64,000 nt of DNA from RGIG4079 sp045531405 (GTDB lineage: Bacteria > Bacteroidota > Bacteroidia > Bacteroidales > Muribaculaceae). Positions 34,623 to 43,851 of the stretch are shown here, one piece after another. The notes under the pieces were generated by a model that did no database searches, was not told the origin of the DNA, and saw only the letters and a list, made by a program, of their open reading frames with translations. Within the stretch, counting starts at the first letter, position 1. Each line of letters starts with the position of its first letter. The position numbers and the translations under genes were made by a program. The stretch is from assembly GCA_045531405.1 (NCBI GenBank), contig JAZSDX010000008.1, positions 26,956 through 90,955 on the forward strand, read 5' to 3'.

Positions 34623-36569
34623 ATGATTTCAATTGTCATTCCTGTATATAATCTTGAAACACTAATAAATCGAAGTGTTGATAGTGTGAAGGCTCAAACA
34701 GTTTCTGATTGGGAACTGATTATGGTCAATGACGGTTCGGGCGATAGCTCGGGCAAAGTATGCGATGCAATAGCCAATACCGATGAACGCATTCATGTGT
34801 TACATGGGAAAAATGCCGGAGCAGGGGCAGCTCGAAAGTTGGGTATTGCAAAGGCAAAAGGTGAATGGGTGTTGATGTTGGATGGCGATGATGTGTTGCC
34901 TCCGACAGCTCTTGAACAATTTTTGACAAGAGTATCAGATGATGTTGATATAATTGTGGGCTCAGCAAGACGAATTACCGATGGAGGTTGTTATCCGCAT
35001 TTGATGGAACAGTCTCGAACATTGACAGGTAGAGAGTATATAAAAGCATTGCTTAATTATGAAACGAGTGTGGGCCCATGCGCGAAGCTTATACGTCGCT
35101 CGCTATTCCTTGATGGAAAATGGATACCACATCGCCGAATAATACACTTTGAAGATTTGTTGATGCTTGTGTCAATTGCAGGTGATGCTCGCAAGGTGAT
35201 TATAGATAAAGATCTAAAGGTGTATGACGTTATATTTCGTTCCGATGGTTTGAGTCATAAATTTACCATGACCTTTGAAGGATGGTATCGATTATTTAAC
35301 GGAATTTCGCGTTTTGCTGATGAAGAAACGGCTTTAATGTTTAAGCTTCATAGATTGTATGATGGATGTATAGCTAAAGGTATAGAGTTTGATTATTCCA
35401 ATCCCGAAATCCAATCAATAATTAAAGACGCTCGTAGATATAAACTTCGTGGTCATGACCGACTAATTTATTATATGTTGCATAGTAAACGTTTGCGACA
35501 ATATGTGTCAAAGCGTCATAAAGGAGTGAGACAGGTGTCGGGTGCAATAAAAGTAAGTGTTGTGCTGTCGGCTTATAATGAGGCTAAAACCATAGAGAAA
35601 GCTATGCGTTCGGTGCTTCAGCAGTCATTTCGGAATATTGAGCTGATTGTTGTTGACGATGCTTCAACCGATAATACTTTTGAAGTTATACGCACAATTG
35701 CAGCAGTTGATGGACGAGTGAAGGTTATTCAGCACGAAGAAAACCTTGGGTTAAGTGCATCTCGACGTTCCGGTTGGAAAATGGCTATTGGCGATTATGT
35801 GCAATTCATGGACGGTAGCGATACTCTTAATCCGTTGGCGATAGAGCAGATGTATAATAAAGCACAAATGAGTGGTGCTGAAATCGTTGTTATGGGATCT
35901 CAACGGTCAAGTCGTTTATTAGGAATAAAAATCCCATTTTTTATTCCTTCGAGAGCCTTTAATGAGCCAACAATGGTTACTAAGAATCTGTTGCCTAAGA
36001 TTCTTGGAAAGCATGGATTCTCTCATAATTTATTTGATAAGTTATTTTTGAGAGATGTCCTTAAAGAGGTAAATCCAATGTCTGAAAGTAACTTCTATGG
36101 TGAAGATTTATTGACAATATTGCGCATATTCAGTCATAAATATGAAATTTCATATACCGATTATGTAGGATATAATTGGCGAATGGGAGGTGGTTCAACG
36201 TCAATGCGATATGATAAACGTTGGAACGAGGATATAGTTTTATATGAATCATGTGAGGATTTGTTGCGTGAACTAAATCTCACTGATAACAAATACCAAG
36301 AATCACTGGCAAAAGGGTTGGCCGATAGTTTTATGAATAATATTGCGCAATATTTAGCCAATCCATTTAACTCTCGCGAGAAATTGAGAAAGTGGATTAT
36401 TGAGCAGTTAAACGATTCTATTTGGGCTGTTGTTGCACCAATGTTGGACGATGAAAAATATAGAGCGATAAAAGCGAAAAATATTGACGCGTTAATATTG
36501 GAATGCAACGAAAAATATAAGGCATCAAGATTATTCTATACCGTGATGCTATTTATGAAATATTTATAG
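34623..36569 (+). CDS. Glycosyltransferase with two tandem GT2 domains
   Basis: A 648-residue protein with two GT-A (family 2) domains. The first starts at residue 1 (MISIVIPVYNLETLINRSVD) with the donor-metal motif MLDGDD near residue 79. The second starts near residue 312 (KVSVVLSAYNEAKTIEKAMR) with VVDDASTDNT and MDGSD. The C-terminal about 150 residues are helical and basic. No membrane segment is obvious. Such two-headed GT2 enzymes add two sugars in turn to cell-surface glycans; acceptor and sugars are unknown. It opens a plus-strand operon whose next gene, a lipid kinase, begins 2 bp after its stop. Confidence 0.88.
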   Translation: MISIVIPVYNLETLINRSVDSVKAQTVSDWELIMVNDGSGDSSGKVCDAIANTDERIHVLHGKNAGAGAARKLGIAKAKGEWVLMLDGDDVLPPTALEQFLTRVSDDVDIIVGSARRITDGGCYPHLMEQSRTLTGREYIKALLNYETSVGPCAKLIRRSLFLDGKWIPHRRIIHFEDLLMLVSIAGDARKVIIDKDLKVYDVIFRSDGLSHKFTMTFEGWYRLFNGISRFADEETALMFKLHRLYDGCIAKGIEFDYSNPEIQSIIKDARRYKLRGHDRLIYYMLHSKRLRQYVSKRHKGVRQVSGAIKVSVVLSAYNEAKTIEKAMRSVLQQSFRNIELIVVDDASTDNTFEVIRTIAAVDGRVKVIQHEENLGLSASRRSGWKMAIGDYVQFMDGSDTLNPLAIEQMYNKAQMSGAEIVVMGSQRSSRLLGIKIPFFIPSRAFNEPTMVTKNLLPKILGKHGFSHNLFDKLFLRDVLKEVNPMSESNFYGEDLLTILRIFSHKYEISYTDYVGYNWRMGGGSTSMRYDKRWNEDIVLYESCEDLLRELNLTDNKYQESLAKGLADSFMNNIAQYLANPFNSREKLRKWIIEQLNDSIWAVVAPMLDDEKYRAIKAKNIDALILECNEKYKASRLFYTVMLFMKYL

Positions 36570-36571
36570 AA

Positions 36572-37717
36572 ATGAATAAACAACGGTTATTATTAGTCAT
36601 TAACCCAATTTCGGGGACTGCAAAAAAAGAAGGTCTTGCCGAAATTGTGACCCAGCGTCTCAGTGAGACATTGGGTATGGAAGTTGATGTGAGAATAACC
36701 GGAGGCAAAGGAGATGCCAAACGCTTTGCACAAGATGCTGTAACGCAAGGCTATTATGGCGTTGTGGCAATGGGAGGAGATGGAACTGTAAATGAAGTGG
36801 CATCGGGATTGTGTGATAGTGATGTGGCATTAGGAATTATTCCATTAGGATCCGGAAATGGATTGGCTCGACATCTTGAAATCCCGATTGACCTTAATTT
36901 ATCTCTTGATGTAATTGCAGAAAATAATGTGATTGCGTGTGATTATGCCACGGTAAACGAAATTCCGTTTTTTTGCACATTTGGAATAGGTTTTGATGCA
37001 GCAGTGAGTGATCGGTTTGCCAAACAGGGAAAAAGAGGCAAGTTGATGTATGTTAAGAGTGCCGTAGAAGAATACCTAAAATATCGACCTAAAGAATATA
37101 CCATACGAGCAAATAATAAAGAATTTACTCAAAAAGCTTTTTTAGTGGCATGTTGCAATGCTTCACAATATGGGAATAACGCCTATATTGCTCCGGCTGC
37201 CAATATGTCTGATGGGTTGTTGGATATAATAATTATACATGCCGGGTCTCCAATAAGTACGGCTATGCTTGGCGTTGATTTGTTTACCGGTTATATAAAT
37301 CGGAATACAATGATACAGTCTTTTCTAGCGTCGTCGGCAATAATAAGTAGGTCGGAGACGGGAACGGCGCATGTTGATGGTGATCCTATTGATCTTGGGT
37401 GTGTGTTAGATATAAAGTGTCATAACCAAAAATTAAAAATCTTTGTCCCGACGAGTCGACATGAAATGGTAAAACCAATATTAACACCAATTGATAGCCT
37501 ATTGAGCGACATTAGTATTACGGTTTCTAATTTGCCACAAAAACAAGATAAACGATTACGACCTTTTATAGGTATTGCCGAAAGTTTCTTGCAAAACTTT
37601 AGAGAGTGGGTGTCAAATGTGCCACAAGTGAAAGAAGGGAAATTAGGACCGATATTCGCTCCAATAAAGAAGTTTATAGGAGATGTGCGTGCTACAATAT
37701 TGAGTGTTTTCAAGTAA
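36572..37717 (+). CDS. Diacylglycerol-kinase-family lipid kinase with C-terminal 29-residue repeats
   Basis: A 381-residue lipid kinase of the DAGK/YegS/LCB5 type. LLVINPISGTAKK and AMGGDGTVNEVASGL (about 67-80) are the nucleotide-binding signatures, followed by LGIIPLGSGNGLARHL and the beta-sandwich ending at about residue 295 (AHVDGDPIDLG). Residues 301-381 extend past the usual family end. They consist of three copies of a 29-residue unit starting at 301, 330 and 359 (consensus xP[IF]-x-x-P-I, then a helix ending TVSNLPQ in copy 1 and WVSNVPQ in copy 2). The tail is amphipathic and could bind membrane. It lies between a glycosyltransferase and an RNA helicase in one operon. Confidence 0.9.
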   Translation: MNKQRLLLVINPISGTAKKEGLAEIVTQRLSETLGMEVDVRITGGKGDAKRFAQDAVTQGYYGVVAMGGDGTVNEVASGLCDSDVALGIIPLGSGNGLARHLEIPIDLNLSLDVIAENNVIACDYATVNEIPFFCTFGIGFDAAVSDRFAKQGKRGKLMYVKSAVEEYLKYRPKEYTIRANNKEFTQKAFLVACCNASQYGNNAYIAPAANMSDGLLDIIIIHAGSPISTAMLGVDLFTGYINRNTMIQSFLASSAIISRSETGTAHVDGDPIDLGCVLDIKCHNQKLKIFVPTSRHEMVKPILTPIDSLLSDISITVSNLPQKQDKRLRPFIGIAESFLQNFREWVSNVPQVKEGKLGPIFAPIKKFIGDVRATILSVFK

Positions 37718-37726
37718 ATTAGACAA

Positions 37727-39052
37727 ATGAATCAAGTACAAATTATAAACAATATAAAACGATATCTTGGCATTGAGCAACTCAATGAAATGCAACAAGA
37801 TGTAGCTCATGTGTCGGCATCACAATTGTTGCTATTGTCGCCTACTGGAAGTGGTAAGACGGTAGCATTTGCAATTGTATTGTTGAAAAGATTAACTATA
37901 CCACGAGGAAAGGTGCAGGCAGTAGTGATAGCTCCATCACGAGAGCTTGTATTACAGATTTTTGAGGTGATTAGACCCATCGCAACAGGGTATAAAACAG
38001 TAGCTTGTTATGGAGGACATTCAATGCTTGATGAATCACGTTCATTAACATCATCGGTGCCAGATATAATTATCGCAACACCCGGACGATTGCTCGACCA
38101 TCTCAATCGTGGAAATGTAGATTTGGGTGGAGTGAATGCGTTGGTGTTAGATGAATATGATAAAGCTCTTGATTTGGGGTTTCATGATGAAATGCGACGT
38201 GTAGTGCGTCCAATGCGTTCATTATTATTGATAATTCTCACCTCGGCTACTACGCTTACTGAAATGCCTACATTTGTCAATTTTAAGTCTCCTATAATAT
38301 TTGATTATACAAATAAAACTGAGTCACCACGCAATCGCATGCAAGTGGTAAATGTGGTAAGTCAGGTAAGAGATAAGTTGCAGTCGGCATTTGATTTGCT
38401 TTGTTCGTTGCCAAATGGGAAAGTAATAGTGTTTGTCAATCATCGAGAAAGTGCAAGTCGCGTATATGAATTTTTGCGACAAAATCGTTTACCGGTAGGG
38501 TTATATCATGGTGGCCTTGAACAAATAGATAGAGAAAAAGCGATTGATTTATTAAATAATGGAACTACTCCTATCTTGGTCTCAACCGATTTGGCATCGA
38601 GAGGATTAGATATCGATCAGGTGCAAGCTGTGGTGCATTATCATATGCCACCCACGACTGAAAGTTGGACACATCGCAATGGTCGAACAGCTCGAATGGG
38701 TGCCGATGGTATAATATATGTAATTACTGCAGAAGGAGAGAATATTCCTGATTATATTGAATTTGATCGAGATTATGTCCCAAGAGGGGAAAAAAACGAC
38801 AACCCCATAAAATCAGAGATAGCAACATTGCATTTTAATGCAGGAAAGAAGGAGAAAATTTCAAAAGGAGATGTTATGGGATTTGTGATAAATAAGGGAG
38901 AATTAGAATCATCACAAGTGGGCAAAATTGTAGTAAAGGATCATTGTGTACTTGTCGCAGTTCCTCAAGATAGAGCTGATGAGTTATTGACCAAGCTATC
39001 ACCCCATAAAATAAAAAATAAGCGAGTGAGAATAACAAAAGTCAAAGTGTGA
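37727..39052 (+). CDS. DEAD-box RNA helicase, DbpA-like
   Basis: A 441-residue helicase. Motif I is SPTGSGKT (38-45), motif Ib TPGR (118-121), motif III SAT (173-175) and motif VI HRNGRTARMG. Motif II reads DEYD (142-145), not DEAD. A C-terminal domain (about 365-441, GDVMGFVINKGELESSQVGKI) matches the DbpA RNA-binding domain that targets 23S rRNA hairpin 92, so a role in large-subunit assembly is likely. It starts 9 bp after the lipid kinase and its TGA overlaps the next ATG. The DEYD change keeps the acidic pair that binds Mg-ATP. Confidence 0.88.
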   Translation: MNQVQIINNIKRYLGIEQLNEMQQDVAHVSASQLLLLSPTGSGKTVAFAIVLLKRLTIPRGKVQAVVIAPSRELVLQIFEVIRPIATGYKTVACYGGHSMLDESRSLTSSVPDIIIATPGRLLDHLNRGNVDLGGVNALVLDEYDKALDLGFHDEMRRVVRPMRSLLLIILTSATTLTEMPTFVNFKSPIIFDYTNKTESPRNRMQVVNVVSQVRDKLQSAFDLLCSLPNGKVIVFVNHRESASRVYEFLRQNRLPVGLYHGGLEQIDREKAIDLLNNGTTPILVSTDLASRGLDIDQVQAVVHYHMPPTTESWTHRNGRTARMGADGIIYVITAEGENIPDYIEFDRDYVPRGEKNDNPIKSEIATLHFNAGKKEKISKGDVMGFVINKGELESSQVGKIVVKDHCVLVAVPQDRADELLTKLSPHKIKNKRVRITKVKV

Positions 39053-40179
39053 TGTTGACAAAAACAATAAATATAGGTTTGTTATTATTGGCATCTTTTG
39101 TGACGAGTTGTGGGGGGCGGAGTTCTATGACATGCAAAGTTGCAGGAGATACGCTTACAACAACTGCTCAATTGCTAACTATTATTGATTGTTCACGTTA
39201 TATAATTGTAGATGTTGAAAATCCATGGAGTGAAGGTGCATTGTTGCAACGATATGCTCTTGTGCATCGTGATAGTGTAGTGCCCGAAGATTTGCCTACG
39301 GATGCTGTATTGGTGCGAGTCCCTATTGGCTCGGCATTGGTATATTCGTCGGTCCATGCCGGAGTGTTTCATGAGCTTGGATGCATAGATGCAATAACAG
39401 GTATTGTTGATGCTGAATATTATAAGATTCCCGAAATTGTAGATGGAATTAATGAGGGGAAAGTTGTAAATGTTGGAAATTCTATGTCTCCATCGGTAGA
39501 AAAAATAGTAGATTTATCGCCACAAGCAATATTAACTTCTCCATTTCAAAATGCCGGACATGGTGCAATAGAGATGCTTGGGATTCCTATCATCGAATGT
39601 GCCGATTATATGGAATCAGCCCCATTAGGACGTGCCGAATGGATAAAGTTAATGGGCGAGTTGTTGTGTAAAAGAGATGAAGCTGCTGAGATATATCAAA
39701 ATGTAGTTGAAGAATATGACGCTTTGGTTGATAGGGTAAAAGATGTAAAAGAAAGACCTACTGTAATTAGTGAAATGATGACTGATGGAGTGTGGTTCTT
39801 ACCTGGAGGAGGTAGTTATATGGCTCGCATGTATGTCGATGCAGGTGCAATATATCCATGGAGCGATAATACATCAACCGGCTCGTTGCAACTCGACTTT
39901 GCTACCGTATATGATAAAGCATATGATGCAGATTTTTGGTTGATTAAATCACATGAACCAAATTTTTCACTTGCAAATCTTGAGTCGAAATACCCTCTCA
40001 ATGAAAAAATGGAAGCGTTTTCAAAGGGAGGTGTATATGTGGTAAATACAGTGGAAACATCCTTTTTTGAGGATTTTCCTTTTCACCCCGAGAAATTATT
40101 GCGAGAATATATTTTATTGTTTCATCCTAATGCTTTAGATGGAGATGCGTCATTTAGTTATCTCCGTCAAGTAAAATAA
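39052..40179 (+). CDS. Periplasmic-binding-protein lipoprotein (iron-chelate / cobalamin ABC type)
   Basis: A 375-residue lipoprotein from the ATG at 39052, which overlaps the helicase stop as TGATG; a GTG one codon earlier is less likely. The signal peptide ends LASFVTSC. The body is a BtuF/FepB-type binding protein: GVFHELGCIDAITGIVDAEYY, VVNVGNSMSPSVEKIVDLSPQAI and LGIPIIECADYMESAPLGRAEWIKL are typical. With the FecCD permease and ATPase downstream it forms a class II importer for a siderophore, heme or cobalamin. No riboswitch is visible because the gene starts inside the operon, so the ligand stays open. Confidence 0.85.
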   Translation: MLTKTINIGLLLLASFVTSCGGRSSMTCKVAGDTLTTTAQLLTIIDCSRYIIVDVENPWSEGALLQRYALVHRDSVVPEDLPTDAVLVRVPIGSALVYSSVHAGVFHELGCIDAITGIVDAEYYKIPEIVDGINEGKVVNVGNSMSPSVEKIVDLSPQAILTSPFQNAGHGAIEMLGIPIIECADYMESAPLGRAEWIKLMGELLCKRDEAAEIYQNVVEEYDALVDRVKDVKERPTVISEMMTDGVWFLPGGGSYMARMYVDAGAIYPWSDNTSTGSLQLDFATVYDKAYDADFWLIKSHEPNFSLANLESKYPLNEKMEAFSKGGVYVVNTVETSFFEDFPFHPEKLLREYILLFHPNALDGDASFSYLRQVK

Positions 40180-40203
40180 TTTTAAGATTCATATAATACA
40201 AAA

Positions 40204-41559
40204 ATGGCAAAATATTCTAAGGCTTTTTGGACGGCAAATACTGCAGAACTATTAGAACGCATGGCATATTATGCGGTGTTTATAGTGATAACATTATATT
40301 TATCAAATACATTAGGATTTTCAGATATAGAAGCCAGCCTTATTTCGGGACTTTTCTCGGGGGGATTGTATCTGTTACCATTGTTTACAGGCGCATTTGC
40401 CGATAAGATTGGATATCGAAAATCTATCATTGTCGCATTTTCATTATTGTCGGCAGGTTATATGCTTCAGGGGCTTTTGCCGGTGATGCTAGAAAGTGGT
40501 GGATTGGTACAGTATGGTGAAAAAACAATATATACAGGACTTATTGAAAGTTGGGAAAGGTATCTGATTATCCCAATTCTCATAATATTGATGATAGGAG
40601 GGTCATTTATTAAGTCAATTATATCAGCTTCGGTTGCAAGAGAAACCACCTCTGAGACTCGAGCCAAAGGTTATTCAATATTTTACATGATGGTGAATAT
40701 TGGTTCTTTTTCGGGGAAAAGTGTAATTGATCCATTGCGTTCATTTGTAGGAGAATCGGCATATATATACATTAATTTTTTCTCGGCAACTCTATGTTTG
40801 TTGGCATTTATCGCAATATTGCTTTTCTATCATTCGGCTCATCATTCGGGTGAAGGTAAAAGCGTAAAAGAGGTTATGCAAGGCTTGCTAAAAGTATTTT
40901 CTAATGGAAGATTACTTGTACTTATACTTATCGTAACCGGTTTTTGGATTGTTCAACAACAACTATATGCTACAATGCCTAAATATGTAATTCGTCTTGC
41001 CGGAGAAACTGCAAAGCCCGGTTGGATAGCCAATGTAAACCCATTTGTGGTGGTTGTTTGCGTGAATTTGGTTACACAACTCATGGCAAAGCGCAAGGCA
41101 TTAACATCAATAATTATAGGTATGTTCCTTATACCACTTTCGGCAATGGTAATGGCAACAGGCAATATGTTTGGAGGTGAAATTTTGGGTATGCATCCTA
41201 TTACATTTATGATGATTGTAGGTATAGCATTCCAAGCACTTGCTGAATGTTTTATTTCTCCTCGATATCTTGAATATTTCTCTCTTCAAGCGCCAAAAGG
41301 GGAGGAGGGACTATATTTGGGTTTTAGTCATCTACATTCATTCCTTTCGTCAATATTAGGGTTTGGTCTTTCGGGTATATTGTTGTCAAAATATTGTCCT
41401 GACCCTAATATGTTTGAAAGTGTTGAGAGTTGGCAAGTTGCAACAGCTGATGCTCATTATATTTGGTATTGGTTTGCTATAATAGGGCTAATTTCGGCAA
41501 TAGCATTGATAATATATGCAAAAGTAAACAAATTAAGTAATAGAACGCAAGATGCATAG
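40204..41559 (+). CDS. MFS / POT-like transporter
   Basis: A 451-residue membrane protein with about 12 hydrophobic segments. TM1 reads FWTANTAELLERMAYYAVF, carrying the E-x-x-E-R...Y-Y proton-coupling motif of POT (peptide) transporters. Loop 2-3 has GAFADKIGYRKSI, the MFS A-motif. It lacks an obvious signal or fused domain. It is inserted between the binding protein and the permease of the metallophore-type ABC system (24 bp and 27 bp gaps), so it is likely to serve the same ligand, either by moving it across the inner membrane or by exporting a carrier. That role is inferred. Confidence 0.82.
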   Translation: MAKYSKAFWTANTAELLERMAYYAVFIVITLYLSNTLGFSDIEASLISGLFSGGLYLLPLFTGAFADKIGYRKSIIVAFSLLSAGYMLQGLLPVMLESGGLVQYGEKTIYTGLIESWERYLIIPILIILMIGGSFIKSIISASVARETTSETRAKGYSIFYMMVNIGSFSGKSVIDPLRSFVGESAYIYINFFSATLCLLAFIAILLFYHSAHHSGEGKSVKEVMQGLLKVFSNGRLLVLILIVTGFWIVQQQLYATMPKYVIRLAGETAKPGWIANVNPFVVVVCVNLVTQLMAKRKALTSIIIGMFLIPLSAMVMATGNMFGGEILGMHPITFMMIVGIAFQALAECFISPRYLEYFSLQAPKGEEGLYLGFSHLHSFLSSILGFGLSGILLSKYCPDPNMFESVESWQVATADAHYIWYWFAIIGLISAIALIIYAKVNKLSNRTQDA

Positions 41560-41586
41560 TTTGATGGTAAAAAATAGTAGAGAAGA

Positions 41587-42618
41587 ATGAATGCAAAAAT
41601 ACATCGATCTACAGTAGTACTTACAATTCTGACGCTTTTGATAGCGGTGTTGTTGCCGTTAAATCTAATTTATGGCTCTATCGACATTCCATTAGGTGAG
41701 GTTGTGAAGTCACTTGTGGGAGGTAATGTGTCAAAATCTACATGGGAAACGATTGTAGTAGAAACACGATTGCCTATGGCTCTAACCGCGACGCTCGCCG
41801 GAGCAGCGCTTGCAGTTGCAGGACTATTATTGCAGACAACTTTTGATAATCCACTTGCAGGACCCTCAATCTTAGGAGTGTCAACCGGTTCAAGCCTTGG
41901 TGTTGCAGTTGTGATGTTGGCAATGGGAGGAGTAGTGGGAGAAGCTATAAGTTCTTATATGAGTATTCTTTTTGGAGCGATAGTTGGAGCCGCTGTAGTA
42001 ATGGCAATATTGTTGTTTTTCTCTTCAATGGTGAAATCAACAACCATGTTGCTCATTATTGGTATAATGGTGAGCCATCTCACGTCATCGGCAATCTCAT
42101 TGTTGAATTTTTTCTCTACTCAAGAGGGTGTGCATTCATTTGTGATATGGGGTTTGGGAAATTTTACAGGTGTAACACTCAATAGGATGCCGATGTTTTC
42201 AATGCTTATATTATTATCGTTGGCATTGTCGTTTATGCTTGTAAAACCACTCAATGCTTTGCTACTTGGTGCTCGATATGCCGAAAATCTTGGGGTAAGC
42301 ATTAAGGCAACTCGTAATAAGTTGTTATTGCTATCAGGGATGCTTACTGCTATCGTTACTGCATTTTGTGGTCCGATAGGTTTTCTTGGGTTAGTGGTGC
42401 CTCATATTGCACGATTGGCTCTTCGTTCATCAAATCACACAGTATTGCTTCCGGCTACTGCACTTTCTGGTGCTGTTATTGCATTATTGTGCAACTTAAT
42501 CAGTGTTCTTCCGGCTTCGTGGGGTGTAATCCCCATTAATGCTATTACACCGGTGATAGGGGTTCCCATTATTATTTATATAATTATTAATCGCAAAAAG
42601 ATATTATATTTCAATTGA
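41587..42618 (+). CDS. FecCD-family ABC permease
   Basis: A 343-residue inner-membrane permease with about ten helices. It carries LPMALTATLAGAALAVAGLLLQTTFDNPLAGPSILGVSTGS, the family signature with G-x-x-x-Q...N-P-L-A-x-P-x-x-L-G, and CGPIGFLGLVVPHIAR, the coupling-helix region that docks the ATPase. It is the BtuC/FhuB type that takes up vitamin B12, heme or ferric siderophores. The ATPase gene begins 2 bp after its stop. Confidence 0.92.
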   Translation: MNAKIHRSTVVLTILTLLIAVLLPLNLIYGSIDIPLGEVVKSLVGGNVSKSTWETIVVETRLPMALTATLAGAALAVAGLLLQTTFDNPLAGPSILGVSTGSSLGVAVVMLAMGGVVGEAISSYMSILFGAIVGAAVVMAILLFFSSMVKSTTMLLIIGIMVSHLTSSAISLLNFFSTQEGVHSFVIWGLGNFTGVTLNRMPMFSMLILLSLALSFMLVKPLNALLLGARYAENLGVSIKATRNKLLLLSGMLTAIVTAFCGPIGFLGLVVPHIARLALRSSNHTVLLPATALSGAVIALLCNLISVLPASWGVIPINAITPVIGVPIIIYIIINRKKILYFN

Positions 42619-42620
42619 TT

Positions 42621-43409
42621 ATGTCTCGTCAAGCAATATTGTCAACAATTAATCTTTCTGTGGGATATCGAAATGGTAGTCGTGTTACTTCGGTGCTTGA
42701 GCATATCAATGTATCACTTTATGAGGGAGAAGTGGTATGCCTACTTGGAGCAAATGGAGTAGGGAAGTCCACTTTGTTGCGCACTATTTCGGGGGTACAA
42801 TTGTCACTTGAAGGCAAGATTGAAATAATGGGTAAGGATTTATCTCAATATTCATCAAAGGAGATGTCAAAATTAGTAGGTATTGTTTACACCGACCGAA
42901 CCCTTGCCGGAGCATTGACCGTTGAGGAATTAGTTTCGCTTGGTCGCCAACCCTACACCGGATTTTTTGGACGCCTTGATGCTGAAGATCGCCGAGTGGT
43001 GCATCATGCGATAGAGAGCGTGGGTATGACTCATAAATTATATGATTATGTCGCGACTTTATCTGATGGAGAGCGCCAAAAAGTAATGATTGCACGTGCA
43101 TTGGCGCAAGAAACACCTATTATAATCCTTGATGAACCAACGGCCTTTCTTGATGTAGCATCGCGCATTGAAACCATGCAATTGCTCCGGGAACTTGCGC
43201 AATCGCAACGAAAGGCTGTGCTTTTATCTACTCACGATGTTGGGCTATCATTGCCGTTGACCGATCGTTTATGGCTTGTTTTTCCATCAACGAGAGTCGT
43301 AGAAGGATGTACCTCTCAGTTGTTTAACGACGGAAGCCTTAATGATATATTCCCCAATCGGAATGTTACTTTTGATTCAATAGTAATGGATTTTCGTCCG
43401 GTTGAATGA
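42621..43409 (+). CDS. ABC transporter ATP-binding protein (FecE/BtuD type)
   Basis: A 262-residue ATPase from the ATG at 42621 (MSRQAILSTINLSVGYR); a TTG at 42615 overlapping the permease stop would add two residues. Walker A is CLLGANGVGKSTLLR, the signature motif LSDGERQKVMIARAL and Walker B IIILDEPTAFLD. The signature reads LSDGE where LSGGE is usual. It powers the FecCD importer. It is the last gene of the operon, followed by a strong terminator. Confidence 0.92.
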   Translation: MSRQAILSTINLSVGYRNGSRVTSVLEHINVSLYEGEVVCLLGANGVGKSTLLRTISGVQLSLEGKIEIMGKDLSQYSSKEMSKLVGIVYTDRTLAGALTVEELVSLGRQPYTGFFGRLDAEDRRVVHHAIESVGMTHKLYDYVATLSDGERQKVMIARALAQETPIIILDEPTAFLDVASRIETMQLLRELAQSQRKAVLLSTHDVGLSLPLTDRLWLVFPSTRVVEGCTSQLFNDGSLNDIFPNRNVTFDSIVMDFRPVE

Positions 43410-43446
43410 ATATCTGAGTCTAATCTCGAATGTATTATTCATATAA

Positions 43447-43484
43447 AAAACAGCGAGCAACCATGAAAATTGCTCGCTGTTTTT
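43447..43484. terminator. Bidirectional terminator between the ABC ATPase and yjdM
   Basis: AAAACAGCGAGCAA (43447-43460) pairs perfectly with TTGCTCGCTGTTTT (43470-43483) around a 9-nt loop, with A and T runs at the two outer ends. Confidence 0.9.
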
Positions 43485-43504
43485 GTATGATGTAATTGGT
43501 TAGA

Positions 43505-43834
43505 TTACTTTTTGAGGAAGCAGGTTTTGAGAACGATGCTACTACCATCTATCTTGCAATCTACCTCTTCAGGATTGTCGGTAAGGCGAATGCTTTTTAC
43601 CTTTGTTCCACGTTTGATTACCATTGAAGATCCTTTTACTTTGAGGTCTTTGATAACTGTTACTGCATCGCCATCAAAAAGTTCGGCACCATTGCTGTCT
43701 TTTGCTACGTCGTTAGCCTCTTCGGCTTCGTCTGAAGGGTTAAATTCGTGAGCGCAATCGGGGCAAACATATAGTGAACCATCAAAGTAAACATATTCAC
43801 CACTACATTTTGGGCATTTTGTGATCTCTGTCAT
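43505..43834 (-). CDS. yjdM: YjdM/PhnA zinc-ribbon protein
   Basis: A 109-residue protein. The N-terminal zinc ribbon has CPKCSGEYVYFDGSLYVCPDC, and the C-terminal PhnA domain reads DGDAVTVIKDLKVKGSS...IKRGTKVKSIRL. The family was once linked to phosphonate use (PhnA), but that role is not supported for most members; it behaves as a small metal-binding protein of unknown function. It lies 17 bp after asnS on the same strand. Confidence 0.92.
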   Translation of the reverse strand: MTEITKCPKCSGEYVYFDGSLYVCPDCAHEFNPSDEAEEANDVAKDSNGAELFDGDAVTVIKDLKVKGSSMVIKRGTKVKSIRLTDNPEEVDCKIDGSSIVLKTCFLKK

Positions 43835-43851
43835 TTCTAATTATTTTTTGA

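Noticed and set aside
39052..39060. A cobalamin riboswitch that would fix the ABC ligand
   Set aside because: There is no untranslated space: the binding-protein gene overlaps the helicase stop, so no leader RNA could fold there.
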